From Geobacillus subterraneus (lineage in GTDB: Bacteria; Bacillota; Bacilli; Bacillales; Anoxybacillaceae): a stretch of 64,000 nucleotides of DNA. The position numbers were made by a program, and so were the translations under genes. Under the pieces are notes generated by a model that saw only the letters and a list, made by a program, of their open reading frames with translations, did not search any database and had not been told where the DNA came from. This document shows positions 1 to 8,439 of the stretch, piece by piece. Each line of letters starts with the position of its first letter. Position 1 is the stretch's first letter. The stretch covers positions 1,488,001 to 1,552,000 of the forward strand of contig NZ_CP014342.1 of the NCBI RefSeq assembly GCF_001618685.1. Direction: 5' to 3'.

Positions 1-126
1 CACGGCGGCATTTTCGTCATCCCGATCGTCAAAGGAAGCGCATGGCTTTACATCCTTGCCATTTTGATCGGCTCCATCGTCACGGCACTGATGATCGGGC
101 TGTGGAAAAAAGAAGTGAAAGAATAA
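1..126 (+). CDS. PTS sugar permease (fructose EIIC-like), C-terminal 41 residues
   Basis: The window opens inside this gene; only the last 41 codons and a TAA stop are present. The peptide contains HGGIFVIPIV followed by one hydrophobic segment and a short basic/acidic tail (GLWKKEVKE). HGGIFV near the C-terminus is typical of fructose-family PTS permeases (FruA EIIC), where it precedes the last membrane helix. Membrane location follows from the hydrophobic segment. An intrinsic terminator follows directly, so this is the end of its transcription unit. A mannitol-type EIIC is a less likely alternative; the missing N-terminal part would settle it. Confidence 0.6.
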   Translation, partial: HGGIFVIPIVKGSAWLYILAILIGSIVTALMIGLWKKEVKE

Positions 127-129
127 GAG

Positions 130-162
130 AAAAAGCGTTCCGCGGGCAGCGGAGCGCTTTTT
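130..162 (+). terminator. Intrinsic terminator after PTS permease gene
   Basis: A 14-bp stem with one G-U type mismatch (AAAAAGCGTTCCGC pairing with GCGGAGCGCTTTTT) and a 5-nt loop ends in a T run. It lies 3 nt after the permease stop codon and may also serve the convergent MBL hydrolase gene. Confidence 0.85.
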
Positions 163-182
163 GCCTGTCGGAGCGGCGGGTT

Positions 183-1160
183 TTATGGCTTGTTTCCGCC
201 CGATTCAGCACGTCTGCATCCCCCGCTTGCGGCTAGTTGGGCGGAGATGTCCGTCACCTCGCCAAGCTTCAGGCAAAGCAGGCGGGCATCGTCCAACCCG
301 CGCCGCCGCCACTCGGCCCGTAGGCGGTCGAGTGCTTCTTTCGGCGTATCGTCGGCGAGGCGGAACGCCCCGTAATGCATCGGGACAAACAGACGGGCGC
401 GGCAGTCAAGGAATGCCTGCACCGCCTCTTCCGGCGTCGTGTGCTGCGGTCCCATAAACCATTCCGGCTCATACGCGCCGATCGGCAGGAGGGCATAGTC
501 GACCGAAAACCGCTCGCCGATGTCGCGAAAGCCGCGGAAATAGCCGCTGTCGCCAGCAAAATAAACCGTCGGTGCGCCGTCTGCTTCAATGACCCACCCG
601 CCCCAGTGCGACGTATTCGTATCCCAAAGCGTTCGCCGCGTCCAATGTTGGGCGGGAACAAACGTGAGCGATACGCCGTGAAAGGAGGCCGTCTCCCACC
701 ATGACAATTCGGTGACATGACGGCAGCCGCGGCGGCGGAGCAGGCGGCCGAGGCCGACCGGAACGAATACATGCGGATCACCGGGCAAGCGGCGGAGGCT
801 GCCGAAATGCAAATGGTCATAATGGCCGTGGGAGATCAAAACGGCGTCAACCGATGGCATCTCCTCAAGCGGTACGCCTGGGGCTGACAGGCGTTTGGCC
901 GTTCCCATCCGCTTCGCCCAGACGGGATCGGTGACGATCGTGATGCCGTTCATTTGCACGACGAACGTCGAATGGCCGATCCAACAAAGCTGCGGCCGTC
1001 CGTTCGGGTGATGAAGCCGGTTCCATTGCGGCGGCACGGCGTGCGGTACGACGTACGACAAGTCTTTTTGCTTTTGTTTCCGTTCCTGCTGCCAGCGGCG
1101 AAAATCGGCCCACGTTTTTTGCGTCGATACGTTATCTAAATTTTCGTACCGTTTCGGCAT
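183..1160 (-). CDS. MBL-fold metallo-hydrolase (NAPE-PLD/UlaG-like)
   Basis: The 325-residue product is a metallo-beta-lactamase-fold hydrolase. The metal-binding motif [10 protein letters not shown] gives His111, His113, Asp115 and His116; further ligands are likely His172 (PAQHW), Asp204 (FAGDSGYF) and His262 (MHYGAF). The layout resembles N-acylphosphatidylethanolamine phospholipase D homologues and bacterial relatives (family knowledge); the true substrate is unknown. No signal peptide is visible, so it is probably cytoplasmic. The ATG at 1160 was chosen because AAGGGGAG lies about 7 nt upstream; a longer frame to 1223 lacks such a site. It is divergent from the yjbQ-like gene. Confidence 0.8.
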   Translation of the reverse strand: MPKRYENLDNVSTQKTWADFRRWQQERKQKQKDLSYVVPHAVPPQWNRLHHPNGRPQLCWIGHSTFVVQMNGITIVTDPVWAKRMGTAKRLSAPGVPLEEMPSVDAVLISHGHYDHLHFGSLRRLPGDPHVFVPVGLGRLLRRRGCRHVTELSWWETASFHGVSLTFVPAQHWTRRTLWDTNTSHWGGWVIEADGAPTVYFAGDSGYFRGFRDIGERFSVDYALLPIGAYEPEWFMGPQHTTPEEAVQAFLDCRARLFVPMHYGAFRLADDTPKEALDRLRAEWRRRGLDDARLLCLKLGEVTDISAQLAASGGCRRAESGGNKP

Positions 1161-1248
1161 CGTTTTTCTCCCCTTGTTTGTTTGCGCTATAATTAGAGTA
1201 GCAAACATTGCTTTCCGGTACAAAATCTTTGTTCAGGTGGTGGAATCG

Positions 1249-1650
1249 ATGCTTCGTTCCTTTACGATCCGCACGGCGAAGCGGGATGAAATGATTGAGA
1301 TTACTTCATTTGTCGAGGAAACAGTGCGCCAGTCTAACGTAGAAGAGGGAGTGGCGATCGTCTATTGTCCGCACACGACGGCAGGAATCACGATTAACGA
1401 AAACGCTGACCCTGATGTCAAGCGCGACATGATGCGCCGTTTTGATGAAACGTATCCGTGGGAGCATCCGCTTGATCGCCATATGGAAGGAAACACGGCC
1501 GCTCATATGAAAGCGAGCACGGTTGGCGCGTCGCAGCACGTCATTATTCACGAAGGCCGACTGCTGCTTGGGCGCTGGCAAGGTGTGTATTTTTGTGAAT
1601 ACGATGGGCCGCGCCAGCGGACGTTGTATGTGAAAGTGATCGCAGGCTAG
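1249..1650 (+). CDS. YjbQ/UPF0047 family protein
   Basis: This 133-residue protein belongs to the YjbQ (UPF0047) family, recognised by [16 protein letters not shown] near residues 40-60, by the [13 protein letters not shown] segment and by the C-terminal [15 protein letters not shown]. Members form trimers; weak thiamine phosphate synthase activity has been reported for some, but the physiological role is unsettled. Length matches the family. The ATG at 1249 follows CAGGTGGTGG and gives the expected N-terminus; an upstream in-frame ATG at 1174 would add 25 atypical residues. A TATAAT at 1188-1193 lies between this gene and its divergent neighbour but has no clear -35 partner. Confidence 0.85.
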   Translation: MLRSFTIRTAKRDEMIEITSFVEETVRQSNVEEGVAIVYCPHTTAGITINENADPDVKRDMMRRFDETYPWEHPLDRHMEGNTAAHMKASTVGASQHVIIHEGRLLLGRWQGVYFCEYDGPRQRTLYVKVIAG

Positions 1651-1655
1651 CAACC

Positions 1656-1679
1656 ATAATTGTATTATGTAAACAAAAA
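1656..1679 (+). repeat. 24-bp dispersed repeat, copy 1
   Basis: These 24 bases match 35702-35725 with a single mismatch, in the same orientation. The last 18 bases (GTATTATGTAAACAAAAA) are identical. The AT-rich half forms a near-palindrome (ATAAT-n-GTATTAT). Both copies lie in intergenic spacers downstream of genes. Function unknown. Confidence 0.6.
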
Positions 1680-1735
1680 GGATAAGGCGGAGAGACGATA
1701 GGTAGGTTAGCAAGAAGTTTGGGACCATTATAGAT

Positions 1736-1767
1736 AACCCCCGGACAAAGTGTTTTGTCCGGGGGTT
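1736..1767. terminator. Bidirectional terminator hairpin between yjbQ-like gene and map
   Basis: A strong stem of about 14 bp (AACCCCCGGACAAA with TTTGTCCGGGGGTT) closes a short loop between two convergent genes. The poly-T tract is weak on both strands, but position and stability suggest shared termination. Confidence 0.7.
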
Positions 1768-1771
1768 ACCG

Positions 1772-2521
1772 TTACGCCGGTGTCGTTAAAATGAGCGGTC
1801 CGTTTTTTGTAATGGCAATCGTATGTTCATATTGCGCTGAGTACGAGCCGTCGATGGTTCGCGCCGTCCAGCCGTTTGCGTCCATTTTGCTTTGCCAAGC
1901 TCCCATGTTCACCATCGGTTCGATCGTAATGACCATCCCTTCTTTTAGGCGCATTCCTTTTCCTTTTTCACCAAAATGGGGGATGTACGGTTCTTCGTGA
2001 ATTGTCGGACCGATGCCGTGCCCGGTGAAATCGCGGACGACGGAAAACCCGTGCGATTCGACGTACGTTTGAATGGCATGGCCGATATCGCCGATCCGGT
2101 TGCCGAGGACGGCCTGTTCAATTCCTTTATACAACGATTCTTCTGTCACTTCCAACAGTTTTTGCACGTCTTTGCCGACGTCGCCGATGGCGTACGTCCA
2201 AGCGGAATCGGCGAGTGCCCCGCGCCAGTTGACGACAAAATCGATCGTGACGATATCGCCTTCCTTGAGCGGTTCGTTGCGCGGAAATCCGTGGCAAATT
2301 TCATCGTTCACCGAAGCGCATGTGGCGTACGGATAGCCGCGGTATCCTTTTTGTTCCGGCTTGGCTCCGTATTTGGCCAAAAATGTCTCGACGAACCGGT
2401 CGATCTCCATAGTGGTCACCCCCGGTCCGATGCGTTTGGCGATTTCTTGATGGCAGGCAGCGAGCAGCTTCCCAGCCTCGCGCATCAATTGAATTTCCCG
2501 TTCTGTTTTGACGTGAATCAT
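1772..2521 (-). CDS. map: Type I methionine aminopeptidase
   Basis: This cytoplasmic enzyme removes the N-terminal Met from nascent proteins. At 249 residues it has the type I length without a zinc-finger extension. All five metal ligands are visible: Asp94 (TIDFVV), Asp105 (LADSAW), His168 (TGHGIG), Glu201 (ITIEPM) and Glu232 (YEHTIAI), and the substrate-binding His77 lies in CHGFPRNE. It is not in the ribosomal-protein cluster context of the essential map gene, so it is probably a second copy like YflG of B. subtilis (inference). The ATG at 2521 has GGAG 6-7 nt upstream. It is transcribed alone, towards the hairpin at 1736-1767. Confidence 0.92.
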   Translation of the reverse strand: MIHVKTEREIQLMREAGKLLAACHQEIAKRIGPGVTTMEIDRFVETFLAKYGAKPEQKGYRGYPYATCASVNDEICHGFPRNEPLKEGDIVTIDFVVNWRGALADSAWTYAIGDVGKDVQKLLEVTEESLYKGIEQAVLGNRIGDIGHAIQTYVESHGFSVVRDFTGHGIGPTIHEEPYIPHFGEKGKGMRLKEGMVITIEPMVNMGAWQSKMDANGWTARTIDGSYSAQYEHTIAITKNGPLILTTPA

Positions 2522-2618
2522 GCCAACGTCTCCTTTTCTCTCGATGTGTTTCCATTCCTATAGTATTGTAACAAAAACAGCGGCGTTGATAAACCGCGGC
2601 GAAACAAGCGAAGAGATG

Positions 2619-2656
2619 AAAAGGATGCCCGAAAAAACGAAGGCATCCTTTTTTTG
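2619..2656. terminator. Terminator downstream of sensor kinase gene
   Basis: A stem of about 11 bp (AAAGGATGCC/GGCATCCTTT) with a 12-nt loop lies between the kinase stop (2730) and the map start. On the plus strand it ends in seven T; on the minus strand, the direction of the kinase gene, the T tract is shorter. Confidence 0.75.
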
Positions 2657-2729
2657 ATAACGATTATCCTCCTTTTGCCGTCCTGCTTTCAACGAAAAGG
2701 GGAGTCTTTACGGCTGCTTCCAATCATGC

Positions 2730-4034
2730 TTACAGCGCGGCAAACAGCTGTTTTTCCTTATCGGAAATCGGAGAAGGGGACGGGGACGGAGCGAGCGGCA
2801 AATAAATCGATACCGTCGTTCCTTTATGTATTTCGCTTTCGATTCGAATCGTGCCGTTCATCGATTCAATGATGCGGTACACAACCATCATTCCAAGGCC
2901 GGTGCCTTTGATTCCTTTCGTTGTAAAGTACGGCTCGCCCAGCCGTTCCAGCTGTTCTTTCGTCATGCCGACGCCGGTGTCGGCGATGCGAATGAGCACG
3001 CGACCATTGTCGATCGAGACGTATATTTGCAACGTCCCGCCGTTTGGCATCGCTTCAATGGCGTTTTTTATGACATTGAGCAAACATTGGCGGAATTTTT
3101 CGCGCTCGCCGATGACCGAAAAAGGGGCAAGCGTTGTCTTCATATCAACGCAATTCATATTGGCAAGCGGACGGATGATGTCGACGACCCGTTCGATTTC
3201 GAGCTTGACGTTCAGTTTTTCCGGCGTTTCCGGCGCGGGTTTCGCGAACGTCAAATAATCGGTAATGATCGCTTCCGCCCGGTCGAGCTCTTCCATGGCG
3301 ATGCGCGCATATTGGCGCCGTTTATCAGCGGCGAGCGGCTGCTCTTCAATCAGCTGGATAAACCCGCGGGCCGCGGTGAGCGGATTACGGATTTCATGAG
3401 AGATCGAGGCCGCCAAATGGGTGACCGCTTCCATCTTCTCGGCACGAATAATCCGTTTGCGCAACGCGATATTATGGTGCACCATCTCTCGAAAAGCGCA
3501 AACGATAAACATGCTTGCTGGCTGCACAAGCAAAAAAATAAGCGAGACGGAAAGCGGGGGACGATCGAAGGGAGCCATCCACCCTGCCATGGCGACCGTC
3601 AACAGGCCGGAAGCGAAGCTGAGCAATGTCGCTAGCAACGTTCGTTGTTTAGCTGGCAGCTGCGCAAACGTTTTAGTCAATAAACGGCTTGCTGCTGCGA
3701 TGGCGATGGAAACGACGGCGGTGATCAAGATGCCGATCCCCCCAAATAAAGAGCGATAAGCAATGGTGACGATCGCTAGGCATGCCGCCGCTCCTGATCC
3801 GCCATACAAGCTGCCGAGCCAAAGTGGGATTTGCCGCAAATCGAAAATCAAGTTGCTTTCTGCGCCGACCGGAAGAGTGATGCATAGGACGATCACGACA
3901 GCGTAGCAGACGGTCGGCAAATAAAGGCGGAGGCGCCTCGGTCCTTTTTCTTGTTCCGTCCAAAACGGGACGAGAAACACCGGCAGGAGAATAAAAAATA
4001 AGTTGAGTAAAAAATCTTTGAAAATACTAAGCAT
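2730..4034 (-). CDS. Membrane sensor histidine kinase (KinB-like)
   Basis: The 434-residue protein has about six hydrophobic segments in residues 1-185, resembling the 5TMR-LYT type sensor region, then a dimerisation/phosphoacceptor domain with SHEIRNPLTAARGF (phosphorylated His213) and a HATPase domain with the N box (NVIKNAIEAMPNGG), G1 box (DTGVGM) and G2 box (KGTGLGM). It ends in a low-complexity SPSPSPIS tail. Overall layout and H-box wording resemble sporulation kinase KinB of Bacillus, which feeds the Spo0F/Spo0A phosphorelay. No response regulator gene is adjacent, fitting an orphan phosphorelay kinase (inference). The signal sensed cannot be read from sequence. Confidence 0.82.
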   Translation of the reverse strand: MLSIFKDFLLNLFFILLPVFLVPFWTEQEKGPRRLRLYLPTVCYAVVIVLCITLPVGAESNLIFDLRQIPLWLGSLYGGSGAAACLAIVTIAYRSLFGGIGILITAVVSIAIAAASRLLTKTFAQLPAKQRTLLATLLSFASGLLTVAMAGWMAPFDRPPLSVSLIFLLVQPASMFIVCAFREMVHHNIALRKRIIRAEKMEAVTHLAASISHEIRNPLTAARGFIQLIEEQPLAADKRRQYARIAMEELDRAEAIITDYLTFAKPAPETPEKLNVKLEIERVVDIIRPLANMNCVDMKTTLAPFSVIGEREKFRQCLLNVIKNAIEAMPNGGTLQIYVSIDNGRVLIRIADTGVGMTKEQLERLGEPYFTTKGIKGTGLGMMVVYRIIESMNGTIRIESEIHKGTTVSIYLPLAPSPSPSPISDKEKQLFAAL

Positions 4035-4219
4035 CGCGACACCTTCTCTCCCATCGTCAGCTGCACAGCACGAATTTCTACAAAAACTGCGAATATATTA
4101 CATTGTAACCGGAAAGTGCCCGGGATGTTAAGGCAGAATTCATAGCCTTTTTTTGATATAAATCTTGTTTTTTCGACAACGGTAGGTAAAAAGAACTATT
4201 TTGTGTCTGTGAAAAAATT

Positions 4220-4248
4220 CTCTTTCATTTTGCTAGATATTGTATAAT
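4220..4248 (+). promoter_or_regulatory. Probable promoter of inhA-type protease gene
   Basis: A perfect TATAAT at 4243-4248 lies about 50 bp upstream of the TTG start in a very AT-rich spacer. The -35 region at about 4220 is poor (TCTCTTT), which suggests activator dependence or a growth-phase promoter. The rest of the 264-bp spacer 4035-4298 shows no other clear element. Confidence 0.5.
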
Positions 4249-4298
4249 ATTTTAATTATATAGAATTCTACTAAAATTTTGATTGGGGGAGAGTCTTT

Positions 4299-6665
4299 TT
4301 GAAAAAACGGTCTATTCTCTCATTGACGGCGGCGTTGTCGCTCGGAATCGGGCTATGGGCAGCGCCGGCAAAAGCGCCGCAAGCGGCCAGCGCGGCGGCG
4401 ATTCCGGCGGCGAAGCAAGGCGGGCCGTTCGATTTCGCGATTGTCAACGAAGAAAAGCTGGCGGAGATGTTAAAACGAAACGGAACGCTTCGCGCCAATG
4501 CGACTCCGGTGGAGGCGGAGCAGGCGGTGCGCGAGTATTTGCGGCAAAAGGCGGCCCACATGCCGCGGGAGAAGGGAGAACTGTACGAAAACGAGAAGAA
4601 GCGGGCCAAAGCATTGCAAGATCAACAGCAGGCAAACGGCGTGCTGAATGGGAAAGGGAAAAAACTCGGCCAATCGAAAGCAACTTCCGTGCCGTCTGTC
4701 CAACCGGAGCCGTGGAACGGAGACAAACGGGTCGACCGGGTGCTCGTTTTGCTCATCGAATATCCGGATTTTCCGCACAACAGCATCCAGCCAAATGAAA
4801 CAGACATGTATTACGAAGACTATACACGCGAGCACTATGAGGACATGATTTTTGGCGGCGATGACGGCTATTATGAAGGACCGAACGGTGAAAAGCTCAT
4901 CTCGGTGAAAAAGTATTATGAAGAGCAATCGGGCGGCAGCTATTCTATCGAAGGAAAGGTTGCCGGCTGGTACAAAGCCCAGCACCCTGCCAGCTATTAC
5001 GGCACCAATGTGCCGGCGCCGGACGGGAACGACGCGAACCCGCGCGCGCTTGTGCGTGAAGCGCTCGCGGCGGCAGCCAACGATCCGTCCATTAACTTGC
5101 GCGAGTTTGACCAGGAGGATCGGTACGATTTGGACGGCGACGGCAACTACCGTGAGCCGGACGGCTTGATCGACCATTTAATGATCATCCACTCGAGTGT
5201 CGGTGAAGAGGCGGGCGGCGGTTCGCTTGGCGGCGATGCCATTTGGTCGCACCGTTGGAATTTAGGATCGGTATACCGCATTCCGAACACGACGGCTGAG
5301 GTGCCGTATTGGCGCGGCCAACTGGCGGCCTATGACTATACGGTCGAGCCGGCTGATGGGGCGGCGGGAGTGTTTGCCCACGAATACGGCCATGATTTGG
5401 GGCTGCCGGATGAATACGATACGATTTACTCCGGATTGGGCGAACCGATTGCGTACTGGTCCATCATGTCGAGCGGCAGCTGGGCGGGGCGCATTCCGGG
5501 CACCGAGCCGACCGGCTTCAGCGCCTGGGCGAAACAGTTTTTGCAGTCAACTATGCCGGGAAGCAACTGGCTGCACGGAACGACCGTCGAATGGGATGAA
5601 GTGACGGAAAAAGGGGTAGAGGTAGTATTGGATGAAGCCAATACAAAAGGGACAAACAACGATGCGGTGCGCATCAACTTGCCGGACAAGAAAACCGTCA
5701 TCGCTTCTCCGGCTGCCGGCGCCTATGCGTACTTCTCCGGCAAGGGGAACGATTTGAACAGCTCTATGTCCACGACGATTGATTTGACCGGCGCATCACA
5801 AGCGGTATTGACGTTTGATACATGGTACGCCATTGAGAAAGATTGGGATTACGGCGCGGTGGAAGTGAAGGAGCAAGGTTCAGGCCAATGGGTCACTGTT
5901 TCAGGAAATCTTACAACGACCGACAACCCGAACGGGCAAAATCCGGGCGACGGCATTACCGGCACATCAGACGGCTGGGTGAAAGCCGAATTTGATTTGT
6001 CAGCGTACGCAGGCCAAACGGTTGAGCTGCGTTTCCGTTATGTCACCGATGCGTATGTATCGGAAGCCGGCTGGTATATTGACAATATTCAAGTGACGGC
6101 GGACAAAACGGCCGTACTTACGGACGGAGCGGAGAGCGAGAGCGCCTTCGCGTTGGACGGTTTTGCGAAAAGCGACGGCACGCTGCGCTCGAAACATTAC
6201 TACTTGCTTGAGTGGCGCAATCATCGCGGCGTCGATGAAGGATTGGCCCATATTTTGCGCGGCGATCAACTGCTGTCGTACGACCCGGGCCTTGTTGTCT
6301 GGTATGTCGATGAGTCATATGACAACAACTGGACGGGCATCCATCCGGGCGAAGGGTTCCTCGGCGTTGTGGACGCTGATCAACACGCGTTGAAATGGTC
6401 GGGCAATACGGTGGCCTCGACGCGCTATCAAGTGCATGATGCGGCGTTCAGTTTGCAAAAAGGTGCGCCGTTCCGCGTTAAAATTGACGGCTCGCAACTG
6501 ATCGACAACGACACATCGCCGCTGACGGTTTTTGATGACAGCCGATCGTACCACAATAAAGGAGCCGTTGATGCCGGACGGAACGTGCCGGGGTACGGCT
6601 TGAAAATCCGCGTCGTCGGTGAAAGCGCCGACCGCACTGCGGCGCGCGTATTGATTTACCGCTGA
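4299..6665 (+). CDS. inhA: Secreted M6 metalloprotease, immune inhibitor A type
   Basis: This 788-residue secreted zinc protease starts with a signal peptide (KKR, hydrophobic stretch, cleavage near residues 26-33), followed by a propeptide and the M6 catalytic domain. The zinc site is HEYGHDLGLPDEYD with His361, Glu362 and His365, plus the downstream SIMSSGSW Met-turn. Calcium-binding DLDGDGNYREPDG lies near residue 280. Residues 470-610 look like a MAM/beta-sandwich module (FSGKGNDLNSS to AGWYIDN), typical of InhA C-terminal parts. B. cereus/B. thuringiensis homologues degrade antibacterial peptides and matrix proteins. The start is TTG, 7 nt after GGGGGAG. It is monocistronic, with a terminator 10 nt after the stop. 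Confidence 0.92.
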   Translation: MKKRSILSLTAALSLGIGLWAAPAKAPQAASAAAIPAAKQGGPFDFAIVNEEKLAEMLKRNGTLRANATPVEAEQAVREYLRQKAAHMPREKGELYENEKKRAKALQDQQQANGVLNGKGKKLGQSKATSVPSVQPEPWNGDKRVDRVLVLLIEYPDFPHNSIQPNETDMYYEDYTREHYEDMIFGGDDGYYEGPNGEKLISVKKYYEEQSGGSYSIEGKVAGWYKAQHPASYYGTNVPAPDGNDANPRALVREALAAAANDPSINLREFDQEDRYDLDGDGNYREPDGLIDHLMIIHSSVGEEAGGGSLGGDAIWSHRWNLGSVYRIPNTTAEVPYWRGQLAAYDYTVEPADGAAGVFAHEYGHDLGLPDEYDTIYSGLGEPIAYWSIMSSGSWAGRIPGTEPTGFSAWAKQFLQSTMPGSNWLHGTTVEWDEVTEKGVEVVLDEANTKGTNNDAVRINLPDKKTVIASPAAGAYAYFSGKGNDLNSSMSTTIDLTGASQAVLTFDTWYAIEKDWDYGAVEVKEQGSGQWVTVSGNLTTTDNPNGQNPGDGITGTSDGWVKAEFDLSAYAGQTVELRFRYVTDAYVSEAGWYIDNIQVTADKTAVLTDGAESESAFALDGFAKSDGTLRSKHYYLLEWRNHRGVDEGLAHILRGDQLLSYDPGLVVWYVDESYDNNWTGIHPGEGFLGVVDADQHALKWSGNTVASTRYQVHDAAFSLQKGAPFRVKIDGSQLIDNDTSPLTVFDDSRSYHNKGAVDAGRNVPGYGLKIRVVGESADRTAARVLIYR

Positions 6666-6675
6666 TGCGAAGCGC

Positions 6676-6712
6676 AAAACGGGTGTCCCGAAGGCAACGG
6701 GGCACCTGTTTT
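6676..6712 (+). terminator. Terminator after inhA-type gene
   Basis: A stem of about 15 bp with a few G-U type mismatches (AAAACGGGTGTCCCG with CGGGGCACCTGTTTT) and a 7-nt loop follows the protease stop. The remaining spacer to 6929 shows nothing I recognise. Confidence 0.8.
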
Positions 6713-6929
6713 GTGCAGATGCGCACTGAACTATTCCGGAAGTTTTTATCTCGCTCCTTTCGCAAACAACAGAAGGTTTTTAGCTAATGTAGGGAAAACG
6801 AAAATAGCGTTCGGTTGATCGAAGGCGGAAAACGTTGGTGAAACGTTGAGCAATAGTTCTCGACATCATTTGTCATTCATTCGTCGAATTTGTTGATTTT
6901 TCTTCACTCCTTTTTCCGTCTTTTCCTTT

Positions 6930-6935
6930 TATAAT
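6930..6935 (+). promoter_or_regulatory. -10 element for the small gene at 6972
   Basis: A perfect TATAAT lies 36 bp upstream of the ATG in a T-rich stretch. No convincing -35 box is seen 17 bp upstream. Confidence 0.4.
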
Positions 6936-6971
6936 CATAAGTAGGAATGGATGAGAAGGGGGAGCGAATGA

Positions 6972-7220
6972 ATGAAGGAATTGTGCCAGCAGCTTTCGGT
7001 GTGGATTGCCCAAAAGCAGCCAGTGCGCGTGCAAACAGCGCAAGGGGAAGCGGTCGTGTTGCCGGTCAAGTTGTACCAGGAAGCGCGCAAACTGTTCGTT
7101 TACAACCGGCAAATGCGGTTGATGAACATCCCGCTAGATGGGATCATCTCTGTGCAGCCGACGCGCATCACCGGCTCGTTTGACCGCCGGGGAGAGGAAG
7201 CCACTGTACATACTCGCTAA
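6972..7220 (+). CDS. Small uncharacterised protein (82 aa)
   Basis: I do not recognise this protein. The 82 residues start with MKELCQQL and contain an alternating hydrophobic pattern (PVRVQTAQ, AVVLPVKLY, LFVYNRQ, LMNIPLDGIISVQP) that suggests a small all-beta fold, conceivably Sm-like or YolD-like (weak inference). There is no signal peptide or membrane segment. It has its own ribosome binding site (AAGGGGGAG about 8 nt upstream of ATG) and its own terminator, so it is a real stand-alone gene. An overlapping frame starting at 6947 has no matching ribosome binding site. Confidence 0.7.
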   Translation: MKELCQQLSVWIAQKQPVRVQTAQGEAVVLPVKLYQEARKLFVYNRQMRLMNIPLDGIISVQPTRITGSFDRRGEEATVHTR

Positions 7221-7229
7221 GACGGTAAC

Positions 7230-7254
7230 ACGCGCCTTTAGGGGCGCGTTTTTT
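7230..7254 (+). terminator. Terminator after 82-aa gene
   Basis: ACGCGCC, a 4-nt loop and GGGGCGCGT are followed by six T. A classic short rho-independent terminator. Confidence 0.9.
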
Positions 7255-7387
7255 ATGGTGTAGCTTATGCTATTGGCAGCACTGGAGCGGATGTTCTGGC
7301 AGCTGCAGCTACCATTTCGGTGAGCAGAAACGTGTTGGCCGCCGGTATTGGCGGCGGTGTTTGCTAGGCGGTGCCTTTCCGTTTTTG

Positions 7388-7416
7388 TTGCGCGGGATGG
7401 AGCGATCTTTTAGAAT
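7388..7416 (+). promoter_or_regulatory. Probable sigma-A promoter of hemD-like gene
   Basis: TTGCGC at 7388-7393 and TAGAAT at 7411-7416 are separated by exactly 17 bp, placing a start site about 30 bp upstream of the ATG. Confidence 0.55.
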
Positions 7417-7452
7417 GGAAGGGACAGATACCGACGATTAGGAGGAAAGAAC

Positions 7453-8247
7453 ATGCGCGGCAAACGGATTGCCTTATGTGCTTCGCGCAAGTTGGACGAG
7501 ATGACAGCCCTGATTGAAAAGCAAGGAGGAACGGCCGTCATCCGTCCGGCACAGGGAACGGTATTCGCCAAAGGGAAAGAACTGGGGGAAGAAATGCGGG
7601 CGGTCATCGCGATGCGGCCGGACTGGATCGTGTTTACGACCGGCATCGGAGCCGAGGCGCTTTGGGAAGCGGCTGAAAGAGAAGGGATGGCTGCTGAGTG
7701 GACACAAACGGTCCAAGAAACGAACGTTGCCGCCCGCGGCTATAAAACAGTGGCGGTCTTAAAAAAAGCCGGCGTCATCCCGATGACAGCGAGCGAGGAC
7801 GGAACGACGAAAGGGCTGATCCGCGCCCTTGGTGCGCACGACTTTGCCGGCAAGAAAGTCGTTGCGCAGCTGTACGGCGATACCGCGCCGGCCTTAAAGC
7901 AATTTTTCCTTGCGCGCGGCGCATCGTATACACAACTGTTCCCGTACCGGCATGTCGCCCCGGATCGGGAGACGCTCGAGACGCTATACAGAGAAATCAT
8001 CGGGCGTGAGGTCGACGCCGTCTGTTTTACATCGGCGATGCAAGTCCGTTTTTTCTTTTCGTTTGCCCGCGAGAAACAAGACATCACCCCGCTGCTTGAG
8101 GCGTTCCGCACCGATGTCGTCGCTTGCGCTGTCGGTAAAGTGACGCAAGAAGCGCTCGAGGAAGAAGGAGTCAGCCGCGTCATTGCTCCGGAACATGAGC
8201 GGATGGGAGCGATGATTGTGACGCTTGCCCGTTATTTTCAACAATAA
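7453..8247 (+). CDS. Uroporphyrinogen-III synthase family protein
   Basis: The 264-residue product has the two-lobe HemD layout, each lobe a flavodoxin-like alpha/beta domain joined by a linker: residues 1-45 and 185-260 form one lobe and 50-180 the other. HemD-type landmarks are DWIVFTTGIGAE (about residue 57), TAPALKQFF and DAVCFTSAMQV (about 192), with CAVGKVTQEALEE at the end. HemD cyclises hydroxymethylbilane to uroporphyrinogen III, the precursor of haem, sirohaem and cobalamin. The gene stands alone, away from the hem operon, so it may be a paralogue rather than the main hemD (inference). AGGAGG precedes the ATG. Confidence 0.8.
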   Translation: MRGKRIALCASRKLDEMTALIEKQGGTAVIRPAQGTVFAKGKELGEEMRAVIAMRPDWIVFTTGIGAEALWEAAEREGMAAEWTQTVQETNVAARGYKTVAVLKKAGVIPMTASEDGTTKGLIRALGAHDFAGKKVVAQLYGDTAPALKQFFLARGASYTQLFPYRHVAPDRETLETLYREIIGREVDAVCFTSAMQVRFFFSFAREKQDITPLLEAFRTDVVACAVGKVTQEALEEEGVSRVIAPEHERMGAMIVTLARYFQQ

Positions 8248-8268
8248 GCCCCGTTGGGGGCTTTTTTG
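8246..8268 (+). terminator. Terminator after hemD-like gene
   Basis: AAGCCCC, loop GTT, GGGGGCTTTTTT; overlaps the last base pairs of the stop codon. Confidence 0.9.
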
Positions 8269-8357
8269 TTTTATATCAACTGTCCCGTCTGTTATATAAG
8301 AACTCATCTTGTCGTTAACTGTTTTATATTATGTGTTTCATCAAAAATGCTAAACTG

Positions 8358-8400
8358 TTTGTTTTTTGTCACAGTTTTTCGAACGTTTTCCGCTTATAAT
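8358..8400 (+). promoter_or_regulatory. Promoter of oxidoreductase operon with a possible Fnr half-site
   Basis: A perfect TATAAT lies at 8395-8400, with no -35 box at 17 bp. Twenty-one base pairs upstream of it is TCACA (8369-8373), the right half of a TGTGA-N6-TCACA Crp/Fnr box; the left half (TTTGT) is poor. The same spacing is seen in the hemerythrin and nar promoters of this window (22 and 21 bp), which is why a degenerate Fnr site is suggested. The remaining spacer 8269-8357 holds nothing recognisable. Confidence 0.4.
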
Positions 8401-8439
8401 AAAACTGGGGATGTATTTTGCATATGGGAGGGGATGACG

